The translations under genes were made by a program, and so were the position numbers. Below are positions 1 through 11,602 of a stretch of 64,000 nucleotides of DNA, in pieces. Source of the DNA: Nageia nagi (Eukaryota; Pinophyta); NCBI GenBank assembly GCA_050084985.1, contig JBITNC010000001.1, positions 36,890,001 to 36,954,000 on the forward strand, given 5' to 3'. A model generated the notes under the pieces. The model saw only the letters and a list, made by a program, of their open reading frames with translations. It was not told the origin of the DNA and ran no database searches. Within the stretch, counting starts at the first letter, position 1. Every line of letters starts with the position of its first letter.

Positions 1-51
1 TGGAGAACATGACTAGAAAAAACCCTTGAGGTTATGCTATACTGATCAATA
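1..51 (+). repeat. 3' end of the 5' LTR of element A
   Basis: The first 51 bases match the ends of three other LTR copies here: the middle LTR (ending 12566), the 3' LTR of B (ending 42679) and, inverted, the LTR of C (starting 45582). All share CCTTGAGGTT followed by a TATAC-GATCAAYA end, and sequence similarity stops abruptly after it. The rest of this LTR lies left of the window. Confidence 0.75.
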
Positions 52-68
52 GTAGCAAGTTTTATTTT

Positions 69-92
69 TGGTATGCTTGATGGGATTCGAGC
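69..92 (+). promoter_or_regulatory. possible primer-binding site of element A
   Basis: TGGTATGCTTGATGGGATTC and the bases after it are the reverse complement of something shaped like a tRNA 3' end: a T-arm-like GCTCGAATCC, an acceptor strand, then CCA. It begins 17 bases after the apparent LTR end, farther than usual, and I could not name the tRNA. It is absent from B, where this region is deleted. Confidence 0.3.
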
Positions 93-349
93 TAAATTAT
101 ATATCTAGTGGGCATTATTAGGCCTGATAGCCTTATTTAGTGGGTTATAAAATGAATTATTCAAAATTATAAGATTATTATAACCTTATTGGTGACTTTT
201 CTATCAAAATAATCAATATTTTGAACCCTAGCACCTCCAAAATGTAGACTTACTAAAAATAGTGTCAAAAATTCCCTTAGATAGCCTAGGTTTCAAGAGC
301 TGTTAGTTCTTCATAGAAGGACTAGGTGAAATATTTCTTAGGTTATGTC

Positions 350-1560
350 TCCTTTGGTCCCTTTAAGGGAAACCCCTTTATCAATTATATTTGATTCATT
401 TCTAAAAAATCTTTTATCTATTGTACATTCTCCAAGTATACCTCAACTAGTAGATTTTCTTGACTAGAATAATAGTCATCCTTTGGTTGTAGCTACTAAT
501 TCAACATCTATACCTCGAATAGTTTTAAAAAAAATTTCTAAGTATGATGGATCTAAAAAGATACCATATGAGCATTATCAAGATGTATCTATATTGGTCT
601 CAAGATTTGATATTATTGATGAAACTATGATACCTATACTACTATCACACTCTTTTGAAGGCAAAGCAGCCTAGTGGTTTAGAACTCTTACCCCATAATC
701 TATAAATTTATGGGGAGAGTTATGTCAAGCTTTGATTAAAATATGGTCTGTATATGGAAATGATAGCACATTTCTTAGCCTCATAGCATGCATCAAAAGA
801 TTTTTTTATAAATCTATTGATGATTTTAATATCAAACATGGAAGTCCATACCAATAAGGATTAGACCAATGAATGCACAAGCTTTGGTGTATTACAAGAA
901 AGCTTTTCTTCTTGACCTCAATATGCTTATTGTTATATCAAGAGATACATTCCCAAATGTTTACCAAATAATAAATAATATACCTTGGTGTCCTTTGGTA
1001 AAATGTAGCCCAGAATAATCATGCCTATATTTCTAAATTTACCTCCCAAGTAGGATCCACAAATAGGTCACCTTGGAGTTTTGGTCTTACCACCTCCTAC
1101 CAAAGCTATTGTCCAAAATAAACTACCAATATTACCTACTCTTGCATCTATAAGTGCTAGTACTGAACCTAAATCTTAAGAAGAGGAGAGAATAAAGTAG
1201 TTGGAGGTAACTATCAGAAATCTAACTAATAAGATCACTCTATAAAAAAGGCATAATCATGGTTTTAATTATAGAAGATATGATAATTAGTATCAGCCAA
1301 GATTCTAACCTAAGGTTAACTAGCCAAAATAATCAAATCTTTATAAAATAATTAAGAATACTATTATGATTAATTCTATAGATAGTGCTACTTTGGACAT
1401 TATAGAATGGTGTCCACCATGTTTAGCTCCTCATTTTCTAGATTCATGTGCAATGTATCAACATCAATATTTGGATTTACATTCTAATCAAAGGGTAGAA
1501 TCTACTTTAGATCCTAATACTAATCTTATAATGTCAACTTTTGGGTTTTAAGATATGCTA
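350..1560 (+). pseudogene. gag of element A (decayed)
   Basis: Capsid/nucleocapsid remnant. Around 640-850 the frames read SHSFEGKAA, stop, WFRTL, then NLWGELCQALIKIWSVYG and a KSIDDF stretch. This is the pattern of the retrotransposon gag capsid core (processed residues, WF, a Trp-anchored helix). Near 1405-1455 is WCPPCLAPHFLDSC, a CX2CX3HX4C zinc-knuckle-like motif. In B the equivalent last Cys is Tyr. Many TAG/TAA codons stand where Gln or Trp is expected. Only residues 1-63 of the first open piece (483-674) are uninterrupted. It cannot make a full Gag. Confidence 0.65.
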
Positions 1561-1924
1561 AAAATAAGCAAATTATTTTCAAATTAGAGCAACCTATTTA
1601 GTGATTTTATAGCAACCTCAATCCATTGAGTAGTATCAAGCTTCCACTCAACCCCAACCTGAACCCAAGAAAGATAAGGCTCCATTAGCTCAAACTTAAA
1701 ACCAACATCATCAAATCCCATTTAATCTAAGTACTATTCCATCAAATTTGAATACTAATGCCCTAGGTGAAATAAACTCTACTATAACTAGAAAAATAGT
1801 TTCAAAAGAAAGAAACATTACATACATTTGGATATCCTTTCATCACTAATTATCATAAAGAAAAGGCTACTCAACATTTTATAACAAATCAATAAGCAAA
1901 ACCAAGTAATTCCATCCCATATCT

Positions 1925-2440
1925 TCCTTACAATATTGTAAAAAATTTGGAGAAAACTCCTTCTAGGATGACTATGTTTGATGCATTAAAGATACTAGGT
2001 TAATTAGATATTTTGCAAGAAGATTTAAAGTTAAAAAATAGTAAAAAGAGGATAAATGATGAGAATCTTGTCTATGTTATGTTTGAATTTGTCCCTCCTA
2101 ATAAATATAACAAAAACCTCACCTTTCTATCTATCCTTGAGACTAGAAGATTGGGTAGTGAACAACTGTATGATAGAAACTAGAGCTACAATAAATATTA
2201 TCCATAAAGCTATTGCAAATGAAATAAATTTGTACATTACAACATGTATTGATGGTGTCATACAATTAGATTCTTCTTCAGTAGATGTAGTTGGTAGTGT
2301 TAAAGGTATTCAAATATTCTTGAATGTCTTTCTTGATATTTATGTCATCCAAGACATTATTATAGTTGATCTTTCACCTCTATTTGAAATATGTCTTTTC
2401 AAATAATTTACTACTAAATTGGAAAGGTACTTAGTCTTAG
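1925..2440 (+). pseudogene. aspartic protease region of element A (decayed)
   Basis: The open stretch 2056-2406 aligns by eye with B (13380-13853): RLEDWVVNNCMIETRATINI against RLEGWVVNNYMIDMEAIIIV. Both then share IHKAIANEINLYIT-type text and an LDIYVIQDII segment. The position after gag and the form of a retropepsin flap region suggest the protease. The catalytic D-T/S-G triad is destroyed in both copies (ETR here, DME in B), so neither could be active. Confidence 0.6.
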
Positions 2441-2720
2441 ACTATAGTCATATTCTACTTTATTTCCAAAATAAATAGGTAAAGATTCTAAATAAAGGAA
2501 CCAAAACTATCCGTCTTAAGAGTATCAATGAAGCAAATTGTATGAATGATCCACAACCAATGAAGATATTTAAAATGACATACTAAAGGAATCACTACTT
2601 ACAATTGAAGTTATTTTAATGAATGATTTGAATTATCAGTTCATAGATGCTGGCATGGGAAAATACTATCTATATAAGAAAATTCAATCAATTTTAGTTA
2701 CTGGTAATAAAGAACATGAG

Positions 2721-3110
2721 GTATGGATGATGTATTTTGATGGTTCTTAATGTAGACATGGATGTGGAGCTAGAGTGGTCTTCAAATCTCCTAAAATGAC
2801 TACCAAAATATTCTCCTTCTAATTCATATGGACTTGTATAAACAATGCTACTATATATGAATCCCTTTGTTTAGGGTTATCTAAAGCAATCAGTATAGGC
2901 ATCATATGTCTAATTATCTATGGTGATTTTAAATTGGTTATCAAGCAAGTTAGAAATTAGATTAGTGTAAAACATAATTACCTAAAGAACTATAGGAATA
3001 GAGTCTAAGATTTATTAGATTCATTTGTAACTATCAATTTTATATCTATTCCTAAAATGCATAACCAAATTTCTAATGCACTTGCTAGAAGAGGGGCATA
3101 TTATAACCTT
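2721..3110 (+). pseudogene. extra plant/archaeal-type RNase H of element A, upstream of RT
   Basis: The frame reads YFDGS, stop, CRHGCGARVVFKSPK, then FIWTCINNATIYESLCLGLS, IYGDFKLVIKQVRN and a final ISNALARRGAY. This is the layout of the RNase HI-like domain (YFDGS-GAGVV; TNN-AEYEAL; GDS-LVVNQV; ADALA) known as a second RNase H in Tat elements. Catalytic Asp (FDG) and the GD Asp are kept. The Glu of AEYEAL is still recognisable (YESL), and the last Asp is lost (SNALA). It lies before RT, not after the RT-linked RNase H. B has the same arrangement at 14166-14552. Confidence 0.8.
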
Positions 3111-3409
3111 ACTCATTATAAAAGAGAAGCTCTTGGAGTCAAAATTTAGTGTAGGCCTTTAGTAACTGATGTTACAAACTTTTCACATGTATTTGACTCT
3201 AATAAACATATTGTTAACTTCCTCATAAATGAAATAGTGCCTCACACTTTTGGCACTCAGAAAATGCCTAATTATTTCCAAAAATTAGATGTTATTCAAT
3301 TCAAAAATAATGTAATACCAAAAGGATTGCTCTCTTTTAAAATACTATTTGATTCAGAAGATGTCTTAAAGACTAAGTCTTTGGTCATCATGAAGGAGAA
3401 TTATGTTGA

Positions 3410-4350
3410 GCTAGAAGTAGAACCTAGGAAGTTTATAAAAATTGGTTCAAAGTGTTCTAGTGTGAAAAAGGCTATTATGTCTTAGATTTATCATGAGTTT
3501 TTCTAAGTAATTACTTAGATTATGATGATTTAAATACATATTAAAAATATGTCATACAACACATGATTAAGCTTGAACCAGAGGTCAAACCATATAGGAA
3601 AAAATAGAGATCTATCAACCAAAAGATAGAAGAAGCTATGAAATAGGAGTTAATCAAGCTCTTTGATTCAAAAATCATTTATCTTATCAAGCATTCTTCT
3701 TGGGTTGCACATCTAGTTCTTATTAGAAATAAAAGTGAAGAAATCAAACTCTATGTTAATTTTAGAAATTTGAATAAAATATCTCTTAAAGATAATTATT
3801 CTCTCCCATAAATGGAATATATTCTCCATATAGTAGCCAGAGCTTACTATTTTTTAATGATTGATGGCTACTTAAGATTTAACCAAATTTAGGTGAAGGA
3901 TGAAGATCAATTCAAAACACCATTTACAACTAAATGGTGGACATTTGCTTTTCAAAGGATGCCATTTGGTGTTTTTAATGTAGGGGTTACCTTTCAAATA
4001 GCCATGGATCATGCATTTGGTGAGTTAATAAACAAGATTATACTAAACTATCTATATGATATCACTATCTTCTCTAGAAGTAGAAGTTATCACTTGGAAC
4101 ATTTAAGATCAATCTTTGAAAGATGCATAAAATTTAGCATTTCAATCAACCTAAAAAAGTGAATTTTTATGGTCAACCAAATAAAGTTACTTGGCCACAT
4201 TATCTCAAAAGAGGGACTAGCAATTAATCCAGATAGAGTAAAAGCTATATAAGCATTGCCACTCCCCTCTAACAAGAAGGCTTTATAGTCATTCCTTGGT
4301 CAAATCAATTTTGCTAGAAAATTTATTAATAATTTTTCAAAGATTGTATC
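3410..4350 (+). pseudogene. reverse transcriptase of element A
   Basis: The frames give KPYRKK, IKLYVNFRNLNKISLKDNYS, MIDGYLRFNQ, FKTPFTTKWWTFAFQRMPFG, ATFQ-like VTFQIAMDHAFGELINK, and NYLYDITIFS, then LLGHIISKEGLAINPDRVKA. This is the RT palm/fingers of a Ty3/gypsy Pol. The usual YxDD box reads YLYD at about 4048-4062, so one catalytic Asp is gone. The first catalytic Asp (MIDG) is retained. Several stops replace Gln. The longest open piece is 3893-4162. Confidence 0.85.
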
Positions 4351-4359
4351 TCCATCACT

Positions 4360-4860
4360 TCAATGCTAAAGAAAGATGCATTTTCCTAATTAAGTGAAGT
4401 AAAAGTAGCTTTCAAAGAGATAAAAAAGGCTATAACAAAAGCTCTTGTGCTTAAAAATCTTGATATGTCAAAATATTTCATCATGTATGCACATGGAGCA
4501 GATAGGAGCATTGATGCAGTTCTAGTGCATAAAAATGATAATAATAAAGAAAATCAGATTGCCTCTCATAGCTAAACATTACATCCGCACTAGCAAAGGT
4601 ACTCATTTATTGAAAATCAAGTATTTTCCATTATGAAGAGACTTAAAACATTCAAACATTATGTCTCCCATAATAGAATCCTTGTATATACTATTCATCC
4701 ATATGTAAGAAATTATATTATACAAGGATATCTAGGTGAAGGAAAATTTGATTAGATCACTAAAATAATAGAATATGAAATAGAGTTTAATCCAACCAAG
4801 CTGATCAGAGGTAGGGCTCTCTATGAAAGTATAGCTAAGGCTTCACATATGATCGCTCTT
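4360..4860 (+). pseudogene. RT-linked RNase H of element A (degenerate)
   Basis: After RT come the connection domain (SFLGQINFARKFINNFSK) and a Ty3-type RNase H layout: YFIMYAHGADRSIDAVLVHK, then QIASHS, RYSFIENQVFSIMKRLKTF, KHYVSHNRILVYTIHP and TKLIRGRALYES. The first catalytic Asp expected in the D-S-E or D-A-S position is not present. This fits elements in which the added RNase H (here 2721-3110) took over the function (inference). One long frame broken by a few stops. Confidence 0.7.
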
Positions 4861-4929
4861 ATGGAGGATGAGTAGCAACTTAATCATGAAAATGATTAGA
4901 TTAAGCAAATCATGGTTTATTTTTAAATT

Positions 4930-6150
4930 GGTAGATGCCTTGAAGCTTTGAATAGATTCCAAAGTAAAAGATTTATGTTGCATGCCATTAAATTTGTCAT
5001 GGTATATGACCATTGGTATAGAAATTTTTTGATCAAACCCCTTCTTAGATGTGTGACTCAAGATGAATCTCATAGAATATTGCATGAATTTCATTATGGA
5101 TTCTTTGGCAGGCATTACAATGGACCAACTACAGTAGCAAAGATATTACAAGTTAGATATTATTGGCCTATTATATTTGAAGATTCATTAAAGATTACCT
5201 AGGAGTGTGATAAGTGTAGTAGATTTATGAAAAAGAGAAGACAAGCTACAATGTCTCTCAAACCTATGGTACTTGTAGAGCCTTTCCAATAATAGGGTAT
5301 AAACTTCATTGGTATCATAAACCCAAATTCCTTGGTAGGCCACAAATTTATTTTGACTATAATAGATTACTTCACTAGATGGTCAAAGGCTATGCAATGC
5401 AAAAATATAGATCAAGAAGTGGTGATAGAAATGATTAAAATGATAATCATCCACTTTGGAATCCCACAAACTATAGTGTTAGATAATGGTTTAGCATTTA
5501 CTAGAGGTAGTCTATCAAGCTTTGTAGGTTAGTATAGAATTTATTGGTTATTCTCTTCAAACTATTACCCATAAGATAATGAGTTAGCTGAATCAACTAA
5601 CAAAAATTTGACCCAAATCATCAAGAGAATAATTGAAATAAATCCTAAACAATGGCATACACAATTGGACTATGCATTATGGGCTAATAGAATTAGTATA
5701 AAAATAGTAATAAAGACATCTCCATATGCATTGGTATATGGTAAAAGACCTATGTTGCTAGTACACATGGAGTTACCAGGTTTAAAAATCCTATAAGAAA
5801 TGGAATATGATGACTTTGAGCCACTATAATCTAGATATAGTCAGCTCTTGAAATTGGAAGAAGATCAAAACAAAGCATATGAGTCATTCTAGCATCACCA
5901 ACACATCGTTAAGGGGTGGTTTGATAAGAAAAAGCCTTTTTAGGTAAAGTTTCAACTAGGTGATATTATCCTCAAATGGGATGGGAAAGACCAAAGCCTA
6001 AAAGATATAAAAAATTTGATTCTCTTTGAAGCAGGCCCTACATCATTACCCAAGCTATGCAAAATAATGCATTCAAGTTGCAATATGTTATCAGGTCCTA
6101 GAAATTACCTATTACCATCAACAAAATCTATTTAAAATATTACCAAGTGA
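4930..6150 (+). pseudogene. integrase of element A
   Basis: Order: an HHCC zinc domain near 5075-5225 (ILHEFHYGFFGRHYNGPT, WPIIFEDS, CDKCSRF). Then an integrase core at 5280-5790 (FILTIIDYFTRWSKAM, HFGIPQTIVLDNGLAF, ELAESTNKNLTQIIKRII, SPYALVYGKRPML). Last, a C-terminal tail with WFDKKKPF, FQLGDIILKWDGK. The second Asp (LDNG) and the Glu are visible. The first catalytic Asp reads Asn (GINFIG), whereas B keeps it (WDMDFIS). Stops such as the double TAA/TAG before GINFIG break the frame. No chromodomain follows, unlike element E. Confidence 0.85.
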
Positions 6151-6756
6151 TGAGATAAGCTTGTACTACCCATAAAGCATTATATATTGTGAATATTTAA
6201 AAGAAAAAAGAAAAAAAAAGAAAATATGTGTTTTTGCATAGTTTTCAAAAAGTAAATAGTCATTAATGCTCAAATTTAATTCAGTATTATTAAGAGTTAA
6301 TGTTGACGTACTACTTAGTTGTCAACTTTAATTTAGCTTCATCAAGAGTTAATGTTGGTGTGTTGCTTGGCTATCACTAAATACAATAGTATTTAAGGAG
6401 ATATTTTCTCAAATATATTAAACTATCACATAAGTACAATAAATTAATTCTTGTGTGCTTTGAATTTACTAATCCATCCTATGCTAGCTCAATTCATACA
6501 ATGCATGGGTCTTGAGATTCTCAAGAAGTAATTACCATTAATAAAAATCTTGCCATCCTTGAACAAATAAAAATTGCCCCCATACTCTATAATTTGACAC
6601 TTAATTGATTTCAATCATACAATTTTCTAGAGCATTTAGAGCTTAGAGATTTTAGAGCTGAGTTGTGTTGAAAAAGAGAAGAGTTATAGGACCTCACATT
6701 GCCTAGATTGCTATTTTTAAATGACAAGAAAAGGTTAAGAAAAGGTTGTTAATATC
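6151..6756 (+). other. spacer between integrase and ORF-X of element A
   Basis: No coding signal. An A-rich run near 6205-6225 follows the integrase end. The stretch repeats two short similar pieces (near 6265 and 6330, each with TTAATTCAG/TTTAGCTTCATCAAGAGTTAATGTT-like wording). The corresponding interval in B is about 17510-18030 and is recognisably similar. Confidence 0.5.
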
Positions 6757-9700
6757 ATGATGACCTCTCAATCATCCTTTACACTCAAAGTAGAACAACT
6801 TGACATTGACCTCCTCTCTTTATAAGAAGAATATCTTGAGAATGCACCAAGGATAAATTGGACTAAAATGGAGGTAATTAATCATATGGATACATGGAGA
6901 GCTAACCCTGGCTACATTTTATTATAGCTTAAGACACTTGAAGTGATAAAAAAAATAAAGTCACTTGCTCATTTGAAGATAGATGTCATGATTGACTAAG
7001 GCCTAGCATATTATGTGCCCTATGAGTCCACCTACCCTGAGCTCTTGTACTCCTTGGTGCATAGGCATCATCAAAAGGGGTACCAAATTGGAATGTTTAA
7101 GAGTATTGAAGAGGAAGATACTTTTGAACCAATGTTTGAAGCAATGTTAGATTACTCTCCTAACTCCATCATTTAAGCATTTACTATTCTAGTAGATTGG
7201 ATGTTCCATGTCAAAAAATAAATTGATTTGAAAAAGGAGAAGCATGATTTTTATATCAATCAAGATGAAATGTTAAGCTGGATCAATGGGAGATACAAAG
7301 ATAGTAGAAATGCTAAACTCTTACCAAGCTACCAGATAGCTCTTTTTTAAAGAAAAAAGGATAGAGAAGTGTTGTAGACATTGGAAATCATCCTTAGAAA
7401 AAAGATCCAAATTGACGTAGACAAAGCCATGGTATTTATGGCTTATAACATTTTAGAAGCTCACATATACTATGACTTCTTGGCTTTTATAATCAAAGAA
7501 ATTAAGAGGTGTCTATTTGAAATTGAAAAGTTAGATTTTAGGCATTATTTATATATTTGGTGGCTCTTTGTCCATCAAAATTTGGACAAACTCATAAAGG
7601 TAAGGTTTCCAATTGAGCTTATGAATTCTAGTGCTGCACCAATGCCAATTGACCTGATGGTGCTAGTTTTGACCAAGTTGTATGGATCCTACTACAAATT
7701 CATAGATAAGTTCTATGCAACTACAATAAAAACTTTAATTGGAAATCTCCCCAGTAGGCTATGCAAAAGCACAATGAAGGAGCTACAAAGAGGAAGTAAA
7801 ATTGATTACTGGTACTTTTTGAAAAGCTACACTATAATAATCAGGTATGGGTATTATAAGATACCCTTCTTTTTGTCTTAATATGTAACCCTATAGTTAT
7901 ATTCAATAGAAATGGGTAGATAGATTTGTGCTATAGAGAGAAAATATGAATCTGGAGGTAACTTTAAGTCTATTGTAGACATACCAGCTTCTATTGAGAA
8001 TTTTACTCTTTTAGAGATAGGATGTAAAGATAGTATAGCCCAATTCATTATATAGAATTTCAAGTTAGATAAGGTGGAAATTGCATGGATGTATGACCCA
8101 TTAGGGGAAATGAACCAAATAATAAGGTATAGAAAAAAAATGTTCAGCATTTATCCATGATAGTAGGCCCCATAAAGAATATTTTGTAAATAAAATTGAG
8201 CAAGAAGTAAAAATGTATCTAGGTTAAGAATTTCTACCCCTAAATAAGGCCTAGATGGCCCCAGAAGGAATAAGAAAATATAAGAACTGGAAAAATAAGA
8301 TGAAATATTTTGTCTTCAACCTAGAAGTCCTCACCTAATTAGCATTTCTTGGGTGGGGGTACCAATAAAATTCATTATTTTACAAGATTTAGATTTGAGT
8401 ATACTACAAAAATTCATCACATTGAGAGTGAATTATTTGAAAAATTCAAATATGCTAAGTATTAGAAGGTTGAGTATTTCAAAGATCCTCTATTGGAGTT
8501 GGGATAGCCTCTTCCTCCTTATTTTCATGGAAAATCTATTGTAGAGGTGAGGCCAATAAAAATAGGAGAACCATCTGGCATGGTTGAAACTCCAAAGGAA
8601 GAACAAAACCCTTCAAACACCACCACCTCTTCTCAAGAGCTATCTATGAAAAAGAAAAAGAAAATACAAACTCTTGATCAAAGGTAACAAATACTAGAGA
8701 AAGAATAAAAACTTGTAAAGAAGCCTCGATTGACTACAACAAGGTCACAGTCACAAATGATTGTACCTTCACCTTTAAAGGTAATAGAAGTTACAAAAGT
8801 AGTAATAAAAAAATAGAAATTTTTGACACAAAAGAGTTTAAAGAGCCATAGGATATAAATACTGGTGCTGCAGAAGAAGTTTAGGTATAAAAATAAATAG
8901 AAACCCTAGAAGAGGGATAAAGCCAAATTCAATAAAGCAAGGGAAGTGTACTTGAAGCTAGTGGAACAACAGTAGCTACACCTAAAGGAGGACCAAAAGA
9001 TGATGATGATGATGATGAACTTGATAAAAAGGACTTTGTCCCAATGGATAAGCTTAAGGAACAAGGTGAGGCCATGGAAGAAGCTAAACTAGAATTAGAA
9101 GTCCAACAATTAACACCTCCCCAGTAATCCCAACCCATTCAACAAATTGAGACACCTATTTTATGTGGACTTATTTCTATCCATTCTTTTGTTCCTATAA
9201 CCTTGCAAGAGGAAATAAAATCAAATTTTTCTACACAAATTGTAGAGCCCATTGATTGGACAACTTTTGTTAATAAATCTCCTATGCTCCTTGAGCAACA
9301 GTCAAGAATTTTGAGTAAGGTAACATAGATAGGAGATATTAAAATTACATAGATGCCTTTAAAAGAGGGGCAACTGGATATTACTCTCATACTAATAATA
9401 GATATAAATATGCAAAATGCACTAGCTATTGACCAATCCAGATTTCTTGTAAATACTTTAATGGTAGCTGGTAAAAGTCTTCAAGCAATGGAGATTAAGA
9501 TAGAGAAATTGAATAAGAAAATTGGTTAGTATAAGAAAAATTGCTCCCTTAAATATAAAATAGTAGCTAAGTTGTAGAATAAGAATAAATAATTGATTAT
9601 AAAACTTGATAAATAGAAAGTAGAGTTTGATAAGAGAATGGCAACAATAAGAGTCAAGCTAGATGCTACAAATCAAGTGATAGAAGTGCTCAAAGATTAG

Positions 9701-10480
9701 GTTATAGTCATTGATGCTTAGAAAGTCAAACAAGATAAGGCTAAGATGTAGACTATCAACATAGAAAATAAAGTTCTATCAGATGATAATGCAAAGCTAT
9801 TATTGCTCATGAAGAACTTTAGAAAATTCTTGGTGGAGCAAGTCAATGATAGAATAATAACATTATCTCACTTGCATCTACTCAAGGAGGAAGCTATATA
9901 GGCCATCAATGAGTTCTATGTTCAAAATGCTCTTCATAAATTAGCTTTGGATACACCTAGAGTAATTTTGGAAAGGATGCAAGTTTGATTGATAATTTTA
10001 ACTGAAAAAGAGTTTGTAACAGTCTCTTCTAAGCCAAAATAGTCATATCAAAAGAGGATCCAAAAAATTTGTGAACTTCAAAGTTTGGTATTTAACATAG
10101 ACATAAATAAACACCAGCTCATAATAGAGCTAGGATTCATTAACAAATTCTTTAATTCTTTAATTAAGATGAAGACTTCCAAATTGTAAGAAGAGCAAAA
10201 TGTATAAGGTAGTGCTACCAATTGGGTAGCTAATACCATTCAATTCTTGGAATAATCATTTTATAAGAAACAAATCTTAGACTTGCAATAAATAAATGAT
10301 TTGATTCAAGAAGCCATTATAAAATGTTTACATGCTAGAAGGTTGAACAGTGTCCTAGCAGGGTTCAAAGTAGACATAAATAAGATTAAAGCATCCCCTT
10401 TCTATCACAAATTAATTATAAAGATCTAAGTGATCTAAATAAAAGGATGCAACCAGTCCTCCCACCAAACCTAATGGTAG
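6757..10480 (+). pseudogene. ORF-X of element A: long unrecognised protein with coiled-coil C-terminal half
   Basis: Not recognised. From ATG at 6757 one mostly consistent reading (MMTSQSSFTLKVEQLDIDLL) runs about 1,200 codons with scattered stops. The first part is globular (EYLENAPRINWTKMEV, YYVPYEST, KGYQIGMFK; the longest open piece 7381-7881 holds YIWWLFVHQNLDKLIK and YWYFLKSYTIIIRYGYY). The middle is basic then acidic (a DDDDDD run near 9000-9017). The last third is Lys/Glu/Leu-rich and heptad-like (IEKLNKKIGQYKKN, LIIKLDK). The same protein is recognisable in B (18030-21350 plus 40361-40720) and inverted in C (47200-52480), so it belonged to the family. I saw no signal peptide or clear membrane helix, so envelope is not supported. 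It could be a Tat-type extra ORF in sense orientation. Confidence 0.6.
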
Positions 10481-11040
10481 TAATCAAGACCAAAACCAGG
10501 TCCACTTCTGGGCAAGCCACTAGGAGTAGTAGTTAAAGGGTTCTATCTCTAGCAAGTAGAGACCCCAAAGAGCTACTATAAGATTGCATTATTTTAGAAT
10601 TACACTCTAAAATTGAGGTAATTCTATTATTTTATATTCTTTATTATTTTATTCTTTTGTGCTCAGGAGTTATATATAGAAGTGACTAGAAGGGATATTA
10701 TTCTCTTAGAGTCTTCATGAGTTGTAAATTTTTGTATTCTTCCATTCTTAATTCCTTCTCTTCTCATTTCTTTTCCTTAGAGTGTCAAGAGTCTTATTAT
10801 TTTTTTAGTGCCAAAAAATTATGTGAATAAAGATACCCAAAAGTTACATCAAATAAGAGTTATGTCATTCTTTATTCTTTTATTATTTAGTACTCAGGAG
10901 TTAAGAGTACCCAAGAGTTATGTCATCTTCTTCATAGTACCCAAAAGAATTGTATAAAATATGTAAGATTCATGTATATAAGACTATCCAAGAATTATAT
11001 TGCCTTAGAATCTTCAAGAATTATTGACACAAGTGTCCAA
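10481..11040 (+). other. AT-rich 3' untranslated region of element A
   Basis: No gene seen. It carries many short near-repeats built on CAAGAGTTAT/CCAAGAATTAT and TTATTATTTTATTCTTT wording, which look like degraded low-order repeats of the element's 3' UTR. Confidence 0.5.
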
Positions 11041-11545
11041 GACTTACATAAATTTAGAGCCAAATTTTAGAAGAATAGAGCCTATTGATTCTGAGAGATG
11101 ATATCATAATTTTTGGTAAAAATTAGCGGGTCCCGATGGAATAAGAAAATCAATAGAGCCTATTGATTTTGAGAGATGATATCATATTTTTTTGGTAAAA
11201 ATTAATAGGTTTTGAAAGGACTAGATCATTGATAAAGCCCAAAAGAAGAACATCAATAGAGCCTACTGATTCTAAGAGATGATGTCATAATTTTTGGTGA
11301 AAATTAGCAGATCTTAATAGAATAAGAACATCAATAGAGCCCACCAATTTTGAGAGATGATGTCACATTTTTTGGATAAAAATTAGTGGGCCTTAGAGGA
11401 ACCAGATCATTGATAGATTTTAAAAGAATAACATCAAAAGAGCCCATCAATTTAGAGAGATGATGTCATATTTTTTGGTGAAAATCAATAGGTCTTGATA
11501 GAACCAAATCATCAATAGAGCCTAGAAGAAGAAAATAGAGCATAC
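11041..11545. repeat. 3' UTR tandem repeat of element A (about 78/106-bp units)
   Basis: Five tandem units start with AATAGAGCC(T/C)A, followed by GAGAGATGATRTCATA and TTTTTGGTRAAAATTARYRGG. Unit length alternates between about 78 and 106 bp because every second unit has an extra GGACTAGATCATTGATA-like block. B has a related array (41215-41600, about 100-bp period). Tandem repeats in the 3' UTR are a known trait of Tat-like elements. Confidence 0.75.
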
Positions 11546-11602
11546 TAACCAAGTGTAAGAGTAATGCATAAGAAAGAACACCTAGGTCCACTTCATCTTA
11601 AG

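Noticed and set aside
8929-9138. Minus-strand frame with a Ser-rich run
   Set aside because: The Ser run is the complement of the poly-Asp GAT repeats of ORF-X; no independent support.
6757-10480. Retroviral-type envelope gene for ORF-X
   Set aside because: Position fits, but I see no signal peptide, transmembrane helix or cleavage site, while the C-terminal half is a long charged coiled coil.
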